Made by a program: the position numbers and the translations under genes
Source of the DNA: Anaspis maculata
Taxonomy: Eukaryota > Arthropoda > Insecta > Coleoptera > Scraptiidae
Length of the DNA: 64,000 bases
Assembly (NCBI GenBank): GCA_949128115.1
Contig: OX421967.1
Coordinates: 24,754,635 to 24,818,634, forward strand
Reading direction: 5' to 3'
In this document: piece by piece, positions 56,882 through 64,000 of the stretch
Layout of the letters: every line of letters starts with the position of its first letter
How positions within the stretch are numbered: the first letter of the stretch is position 1
Notes under the pieces: model-generated
What the model saw: the letters and a program-made list of their open reading frames with translations, nothing else
The model's database searches: none
What the model was told of the DNA's origin: nothing

Positions 56882-57708
56882 CAGGCTGTCCGTTTTTCGA
56901 GGCTAAGCATGGGTATCTCGCTTATCTTTAGAGATACAGAGTCGGTTAAATTAGAAAAAAGTTGCGAATTTTTATGACGATCAATGATCCAAGAAGATAT
57001 TTGACTTGTCAGTTTTAGTTTCCGAGATATCGAGAAAAAACAGAAATTTGTATTTTTTGTTTTTATTTTTTATTTGAACAACGGTTGAAGGTAGCCTTTT
57101 CTAATTGAGACATTGTGGAGGAACTTTTCTAAGGGGAATTCAATGTTGCCAAAATCTTCATCCTAGCTTTCAAAACAACCGAGATAATTATGACATTCAA
57201 CTTTTTTTCTCTTATGGGCGCCATATCGGATTTTGACATTTTTGAATACAATATTTTTTTCTGGTTACAACGATGTGTCACATGCCACTTTTGAATTCAT
57301 GCTTTTGAGCAAAAGAAATTTTTTAATTTTTCAAAGAGTGCTTTGGAAACAAAATCAGCACCGACAATAAAAAAAACGTAAATGTTAAAAATTTATTCAT
57401 TAATGACATGTGGCACATCGTTGTAACCAGAAAAGAATACCGTATTCAAAAATATCAAAATCCAATATGGCGCCCATTAGAAAAAAAAGTTGAATGTCGT
57501 ATCTCGGTTGCTTTGAAAGCTAGAATAAAGATTTTGGCCGCTTTGGATTCCCCTTGAAAAAGTGCCCTGACAATATCTAGATTAGAAGAGGGCACCTTCA
57601 ACCGTTTGTTGAATAAAAAATTAAAACGAAAATCGATACGACAAATTTCTTTTTGGATCATTGATCGTCATAAAAATGCGCAGCTTTTTCCTAATTTAAC
57701 CGACTTCT
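56882..57708. mobile_element. Foldback element, CAGGGTGTCC family, right end lost
   Basis: The left end TA|CAGGCTGTCCGTTTTTCGAG and both arms match 61448-62366. The right arm stops at about 57708 within AATTTAACCGACTT, so about 80 bp of the right terminus is missing. Confidence 0.8.
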
Positions 57709-57802
57709 GTTGAATTTTGATCTGAGACTTCATTTTTGAGATTTATTTTCAAGTTTGAAAATTCCGAACACAATTAAGAATAATTAGTATATTGTGTGGT
57801 TA

Positions 57803-57905
57803 GTACAGAAAGTGCCATATTCCTGGCCGACGACGGTATCTTGCAGTCACCGAGGCGCCAGCCGAGGCCTGCAACCGGCGGAGACCTGGAAGTCACTTTC
57901 TGTAC
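57803..57905. mobile_element. Short hairpin MITE
   Basis: Inverted ends GTACAGAAAGTG / CACTTTCTGTAC with a GC-rich centre containing GAGGCGCCAGCCGAGGCC. Related in layout to 15750-15864. No gene is seen from here to 58330; the open frame at 57982-58287 has no recognisable domain. Confidence 0.6.
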
Positions 57906-58333
57906 GAACAGCACATACTAAATATTTTTCAGCCGATCTAATGAGACAGTTATACCTATCACAACGATAAATTTCAAAGCCATGCATTTTATTCAATTGA
58001 ATAATGACACTGATCTATCAAAGGGGTTGTGGGAAGGACTCGTGGCAGCCTACAAAAGCTTCACAGGATTGGCGGTGTACATATCATTGCTACTGAAAAT
58101 AAGAAGTACGACGACAAGCTCTGGATATTGCAGGAAGGAACCTAGGAACATAATATGCTATTCCAAGGGCATACGAAGCACCTTTGCTCCGTATAATGCA
58201 GGTTCGATTTTCACGCACGCGCTTTTTGTCTTCGCCCACAAGGGTTCAACTGGTGCCTTTTGGTTTGGTCATGATCCTTATCATTAGGCTCAATTGATCG
58301 TTGTGTTACAAAGTAAAGACATCGTAGGTACTA

Positions 58334-60419
58334 GTCGTCGCGGTACGGGCCTAAAATCGTCCAAGTTCTGCACTTCTAACGATTTCGATAATTTTCGGCA
58401 CAGATGATCATTGGACCTATTCAAGCGTTTTGACCCGCAGCACCACTAAATTTGCCCCTCAGGAACGGAGGAGTGGGGGTATCTTCAGAATTTGAAGCTC
58501 CAGGTCTGGTATGGTCCAATGAAGACCCACAAAGGCAAGTGAGAAGTCATTTCCGAATGATTTTCCTCCACTGATGTCGATTCTCACGTGAAAAATGAGT
58601 TGCGCAGTCATTTGACAAAGATAATTGGTAATAATAAGAGATAAAGATGAAATCAAGTGGTCATTTACTGAACTCTGTAGGAACTTGTTTTTTTGTGATA
58701 AATACATGAAACTTAGTAGGGCTGTTCATTATTACTTACTTTCTAAATATGGAGGGAGCACCACGCGTTCCGACGCATGACGTCGCGACGCAATGTCAAA
58801 AAACATAGTGTCGTCCTTTCCAAAATAGTCGATATATTATCATAGTTTATTTGATCTCTTTCATCAAACCATATGCTTTCGAGATTCAGTAACATATTTC
58901 TGTCGACTTGGGGAAACGGTGGGCTACCAGTGGTGAGTCAGGTGTCTGCTAGAGGGAGCTGTGAGGTTTCTTTACCCCCAAATTTCCACGGTCAACATCT
59001 TCGGATAAAACAATTTTTGAAGTTTGTCCATCCGAATAATTATGTCATCTGATCAACATTCTCCATGTTTCGTCCTTCTAAGGACTCCTCAGTATGGTTT
59101 ATACAGATTTCGCAACCGCGCAAGATCATTCAGACTACCTAGTAAACTAACCGATTCTGGAATACCGTTTTGTTTGAAATGGGTAAAAAAGGAGTAAATG
59201 CAATTTCTGTGATTCTAGTGTTAGGGTATGGATAATGGCTCGGATATGGATGAAGTAAATACGTCTGAAAAAAGCACCAATATCAAAAACTTGAATTCTT
59301 GAATTCGATTCCCGGCACAGTGCTTTGTGCTATAGAAACAAAGTTGCTCAGCTTGTGATATTTGGAAATCAAATTCAGCAAACTCCTATGACATAAGAAA
59401 TGCCGATAAGGATAGAAACAACAAATAAACAAACAATAATGGTTCAAGCATTTGATACGGTCTCATACAAAGTGATTTCTTTTCTTCAGTACGGTGGCAT
59501 CGATATTAACAGGCGATTAATCGTTATAATAATTTATAGTTTAGTTTGTAAGAGTTCTGTAACCGAGTATGTACCTAATATGGTACAACATTGAAGATCA
59601 CTTTTTTCCAGTATTAAAAAGTACCTTTCTGAGTGCCTTCAATTTGATCGCTAGATCTGTATAAACATACTGAGGAGTCCCTAGAAGGACGAAACCCGAG
59701 GAATGTTAACCAGATAACATATTCGTATGCACAGACTTCAAAATAGTTAGTTTTATACTCGGTTTTATCCGAAGATGTTGACCGCGGAAATTTGGGGGTG
59801 GAGAAACCTCACAGTCCCCCTTACAGGCACCTGGTTCACCACTGGTAGCCCACCGATTCCCCAAATCGACAGAAATATGTTATTGAATCTTGAAAGCATA
59901 TGGTTTGATGGAAGAAATCAAAGAAATTATAATATTCCTATCGACTGATGGCGACCACTGTTTTTTGATATTCCGTCGCTACGTCATCCGTCAGAACGCG
60001 TGGTGCTCCCTGCATAATTGGAAAGTAAGTAATAATGAACAGTCACACCAAGTTTCATGTATTCATCACAAAAAACAAGTTCCCACAGAGCTCAATAGAT
60101 GACCACTTGATTTCATCTTTATCTCTTATTATTACCAATTATCTTTGTCAAATGATTGCGCAACTCATTTTTCACGTCAGAATCGACATCAGCGGATGAA
60201 AATCATTCGAAAATGACTACTCACTTGCCTTTGTGGGTCTTCATTGGACCATACTAGACCTGGAGCTTCAAATTCTGAAGATACCCCCACCCCTCCATTC
60301 CTGAGGGGCAAATTTGGTGGTGCTGCGGATCAAAACGCTTGAATAGGTCCAATAATCATCTGTGCCGAAAATAATCGAAATCGTTAGAAGTGCAGAATAA
60401 TTTGATGTACCGCTACGAC
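58334..60419. mobile_element. Foldback element, GTCGTCGCGG ends
   Basis: Ends TA|GTCGTCGCGGTAC and GTACCGCTACGAC|TA. Arms of about 0.8 kb (58334-59130 and 59620-60419) share GACCACTTGATTTC / GAAATCAAGTGGTC and CTCCTCAGTATG. The AT-rich loop has no recognised gene. Confidence 0.87.
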
Positions 60420-60620
60420 TATACGCATTTTTTAACAATATATAATCTCTCATGCGGAAACCAGAAACAGGCAATAGGCGCTTCCCTTTTACCGCAATCT
60501 CACTTCGTTTTATCTCATTTAGAGAGACAAAAAGCGACAAATTGCTGAAATATGAGTGAGACGTCACTATCAGCTGATGTGAGAACATCTGGCATTGACG
60601 ACAAAAGGAATACAGCTAAT

Positions 60621-60757
60621 CGGCCTGATTCTATACGGCCGATTCCTACGATCAAATCACTAGGGCAACGAGCCTTCCTATTGGCTGTCGCTATAGAAAT
60701 TTGACAGTAAGCACGGTGAATACCATAACCATTCATACCAGCCATAGAATCAGGCCG
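60621..60757. mobile_element. MITE, CGGCCTGATTCTAT ends, AAT duplication
   Basis: 137 bp with ends CGGCCTGATTCTAT / ATAGAATCAGGCCG, flanked by AAT on both sides. Confidence 0.8.
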
Positions 60758-60954
60758 AATGTTATGAAAAAAATTATGCTACAATGACGTGATAATGATA
60801 CCTAATTTCCTAACGTGACCAGAAGGCGAGAACGTCACTTCAAAAATCTCCAATGCCATGTTGTCAGTGTCACGCTTATAGAGGAACTGCCATGGTAGCT
60901 ATGAGTGGACTTTCAAATAAAAACATAGTGTATATCCAGTTCACTGTTTATTTT

Positions 60955-61150
60955 GAGTAGAATGACTTTTTGAATCAAAAGTAAAGTGACAAGCTGGGGA
61001 GCTACGGCTACGGCCGGCTACGGCTGATGGCACCTGCAAAGTTTTGAAGCGAAACCATCAGCGGCCTCCAGCCGTATCCTCCCAGCGCTCCAGCTTTTCA
61101 CTTTTTTTGCTCCAAAAAGTCATTCGACTGAAAATAAAAAGTGAACGAGG
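60955..61150. repeat. Loose hairpin repeat related to 4870-5010
   Basis: AGAATGACTTTTTGAATC...AAAGTGACAAGCTGG is mirrored by CCAGCTTTTCACTTT...AAAGTCATTC. The GC-rich centre has GGCTACGGC repeated. Confidence 0.65.
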
Positions 61151-61447
61151 TATATATAAAAGTTTTAGGCAGGTGGGTATGTAGGTACTTCACTTGCGTA
61201 ATTAGCGCATTTTCGTAGGAAGTCCGCTTTGAAGTCCGTCCGTCTGTCCGTCTTGTAGTTGAGCTCCTCCTAAACGATAAGTCGTAGCGGTATCGGGTTT
61301 TTCACAAATTAAAGTTGGTTGCCTGCGGATGGGAATAGGCACAAATAATATTTGGTCAGTAAAATGTTCAAAAAGTCGGTATTCAACGCTACAGTGTGAA
61401 CTTCTACATCGAGGAATTTTGCGAACCGTTCTAGATACATGCATATA

Positions 61448-62366
61448 CAGGGTGTCCGTTTTTCGAGGCTAAGCATGGGTATCTCGCTTATCGTGAGAGA
61501 TACAAAGTCGGTTGAATTAGGAAAAAGTTGCGCATTTTTATGACGATCAATGATCCAAAAAGAAATTTGACGTATCGATTTTAGTTTTTGAGATATCGTG
61601 AAAAAACAGGAATCTGAGTTTTTGTTTTCATTTTTTATTCATAAAACGGTTGAAGATGGCCTTTTCTAATCTAGACATTACCAGGGCACTTTTTCAAGGG
61701 AAATTCAAAGCTGCAAAAATCTTTATTCTAGCTTTCAAAGCAACCGAGATACGACATTCAACTTTTTTCTCTAATGGGCGCCATATTGGATTTTGATATT
61801 TTTGAATACGGTATTCTTTTCTGGTTTCAACGATGTGCCACATGTCACTGTTGAATAAATGTTCAACATTTACGGTTTTTTTATTGTCGGTGCTGATTTC
61901 GATTCCAAAGCACTCTTTGAAAATTAAAAAATTTTTTTTTGCTCAAAAGCATGAATTCAACAGTGGCATGTGACACCTCGTTGTAACCAGAAAAAAATAT
62001 TGTATTAAAAAATGTCAAAATCCAATATGGCGCCCATAAGAGAAAACAAAGTTGAATGTCATATCTCGGTTGTTTTGGAAGCTAGAGTGGAGATTTTGGC
62101 AACATTGAATTCCCCTTGGAAAAGTGCCTCCACAATGTCTTAGTTAGAAAAGACTATCTTCAACTGTTTTTCAAATAAAAAATAAAAACAAAAATTACAA
62201 ATTTCTGTTTTTTCTCGATATCTCGAAAACTAAAACTGACAAGTCAAATATCTCTTTGGATCATTGATTGTCATAAAAATTCGCAACTTTTTTCTAATTT
62301 AACCGACTCTGTATCTCTGAAGATAAGCGAGATACCCATGCTTAGCCTCGAAAAACGGACACCCTG
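61448..62366. mobile_element. Foldback element, CAGGGTGTCC family, complete
   Basis: 919 bp. Ends TA|CAGGGTGTCCGTTTTTCGAG and CTCGAAAAACGGACACCCTG|TA. Arms of about 410-500 bp meet near 61865. It is the shortest complete member of the family also found at 11181-12860 and 56882-57708. Confidence 0.9.
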
Positions 62367-63050
62367 TACATGCAGCGAACGAAATATGCGGAAATTGATT
62401 GATACATTTTCAGTGGAAGAATCATTTTGATTCCTTCATTGCAATAGAAGATATAATTTTTTTAAGAAAAGGTTTCGCCCCGCGATTCCACATTTGTCGG
62501 TATTTAACGCTACAGTGTGAACTTCTACATCGAGGAATCTTGCAAACTGTTCTAGATACCTGCATACATCCAGAACGAAAGATGCAGAAAAAAATGAAGA
62601 AATTTTTCGTGGAAGAATCAACCTGATTGATTCATTATCAAAAAAAAATATCTCCGTTTTTATGCGGAATCTATACTTATGCACTTATATGCGGATGCGA
62701 TTTTCAAGTCGCGGCGCTGCGGTTCAACAAGCTGCTTCTGGCTCCGTGCTTGTGATCAATATAGGTATAATTCTTACTTATAGGATATTTTCTAGTTTTG
62801 GTTGATGTTATTCTGTTGTTTTCATTTATTATTGACTACTAGTGTTTTCATAAAGATTGATGATTTCTTGTGGTAGTTTTGGGACAATCTCTTTACAGGT
62901 AACAGTGAACAGTGTACTCATCTGCACTCCGAAAATGCGCTCATGAGACTCACCCCCGTGAGGACTTTGCTATTTGTTTTTTGTCAGTGCGTTGTAAAAA
63001 TGTGAAATGTTGTCTGTTACAGTTTATTGTCAGATCTGGTCTGAAACAGC
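62367..63050. other. No gene recognised
   Basis: Contains a diverged direct repeat of 61380-61435 (GCTACAGTGTGAACTTCTAC at 62508-62527). Otherwise unassigned. It is intronic if the astacin model is correct. Confidence 0.45.
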
Positions 63051-63057
63051 TGCTCAC

Positions 63058-63377
63058 CTGACGCAAGTGTACTTCTCGAAAATCCGGAAGGCTCCATGTA
63101 TTTTTTGCAAATCACGAAAGGTGAAGTTGGAATCCACGACATAGGAAACTGTTGCATTTTCCCACAGTTTGATGATGGGGTCTTCCGTTACGCCTTGGAG
63201 CTTATTTTTACACGTTAAACTTGGTTCTTCAGTCGTAGTTTCATTTGGTGCATCAGTCGTAGTTTCAGTCGATGCATCAGTCGTAGTCTCATTTGGTGCA
63301 TCAGTAGCCTCGTCTGTAGCACTAACAATAAGTACTGTAGTAGAGAAGAGTAAAGAAATGCACCGCAACAAATGCAT
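63058..63377 (-). CDS. Astacin metalloprotease, first coding exon
   Basis: Minus-strand exon from ATG at 63377 to donor CAG|GTGAGC, 106 codons plus two bases. It starts with a signal peptide (MHLLRCISLLFSTTVLIVSA). A Thr-rich linker follows, built of three near-repeats of DAPNETTT type with N-glycosylation sequons. Then comes the N-terminal start of an astacin domain: LWENATVSYVVDSNFTF and a helix ending EKYTCV. The usual family sequence TCxRF is completed only by joining to the exon at 21024-21399, where phase and residues fit exactly. No other matching exon was found in between. The distance is 41.7 kb, so a closer exon lost to rearrangement or a missed one cannot be excluded. The linker replaces a typical long propeptide. 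Confidence 0.8.
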
Positions 63378-64000
63378 TTCGATCTTATTCTAAATCATTA
63401 TTTGTATTTTTTCCAGTGGGTACTTACTCGTCTGAATGGAAGAACTTTTTTTTTTTAATAGTCAGCTATAAAATTTGGAAATTTGCAATTTTAGTGCTTG
63501 ATTATAGAAGAACAATAGCTGAGTACCTATGCCTACAGTTGATATTGTTGCAGCAATGCGATTAAGTTTTACTTCATTAAACGTGACGTAGTTATATGGT
63601 GACGTAGGTAGGGTATAAGTATTGTTACGAAGCTCGCGACTATCCCGGCTCTTTCCAGAGAGATCTAGATTTCCGCGTCGCATTCGGGAAGCATCGAGAG
63701 ACTGCAGCGGTAGATCATGACACGTCGAGACTTCTGGTGGAGGTGCTGTAGAAGGTACGCGCATATTGTCGACGCAGATACCAGAGAAATCCTTGTGTGC
63801 TAGAAACGCCAACGATCAAACAGGAAGCATACAGAACCGTCGATGCCACTTTAAAAGAGGAACTCGACCTGGCATCAGACAGAGAGTTGGAATCGAGCGA
63901 CCGCGACGATAACATCTCACTCAAGCGACATTGTGAATTTCTTGGCGATTAATAATTCTGTGCGTTATTTAGTTGTATCGGTAGTAGTCATGGACCTGTG
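63378..64000. other. Window end, possible retroelement fragment
   Basis: The region 63600-63960 is less AT-rich than its surroundings, with a plus-strand frame of about 48 codons ending TAA near 63952. It could be an LTR retrotransposon piece (it begins near TGTTACGAAGCTCGCGACT at 63625), but no diagnostic domain is visible. Confidence 0.25.

Noticed and set aside
57982..58287. 101-codon frame as a gene
   Set aside because: No recognisable domain, signal peptide or splice context; flanked by MITEs and repeats.
63715..63924. Minus-strand 69-codon frame at the window end
   Set aside because: It overlaps a plus-strand frame in a possible retroelement fragment, and neither shows a diagnostic domain.

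Overview
The window reads as AT-rich nuclear DNA from an insect. It has spliced genes with GT-AG introns, a classical six-cysteine odorant-binding protein, an astacin protease and LINE and DNA transposons of arthropod type. A sap-feeding hemipteran is my best guess, but nothing here proves the order. No bacterial or organellar features were seen. Host genes are few. Most of the 64 kb is layered mobile DNA, and its history can be read from target-site duplications (TSDs).

Host genes. A two-exon gene for a small secreted, probably helical protein (3186-3591, +) is convergent with a two-exon odorant-binding protein gene (3834-5759, -). An astacin-like metalloprotease lies on the minus strand in widely separated exons: signal peptide and start of the catalytic domain (63058-63377), the zinc-binding exon (21024-21399), and two duplicated terminal exons (15585-15707 and 10017-10142). 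The exons join in phase. A single-exon gene at 50713-51798 (+) encodes a predicted acylated protein with a PARP-type ADP-ribosyltransferase fold whose catalytic tyrosine appears to be serine.

Region by region. 1-9.8 kb: the small secreted gene, the OBP gene, MITEs and an element made of six 118-bp repeats. 9.8-18.5 kb: a tandem segmental duplication carrying the astacin last exon, each copy with private insertions. 18.5-26.3 kb: the astacin zinc exon and a long foldback element. 26.3-41.8 kb: a foldback element holding a 5'-truncated, frameshifted LINE, then a second LINE cut apart by a Transib-like element and four foldback elements. 43.9-50.5 kb: nested and abutting foldbacks. 50.7-51.8 kb: the PARP-like gene. 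52.0-55.7 kb: a foldback element containing a P-type transposon with an intron-containing THAP gene broken by one stop codon. 56.9-62.4 kb: more foldback elements and MITEs. 63.1-63.4 kb: the astacin first exon.

Common theme. At least fourteen elements of about 0.9-4.5 kb have inverted-repeat arms of hundreds of bases and a TA duplication at their ends (two of these calls rest on a truncated or decayed end). Many ends are variants of CAGGGTG, GCCCAG or GTCNNNG. None encodes a recognisable transposase. They carry cargo: LINE copies, a P element, a THAP fragment, a cysteine-rich coding fragment and a tRNA-like promoter module. Coordinates of splice sites and element ends were read by eye; arm limits are approximate.
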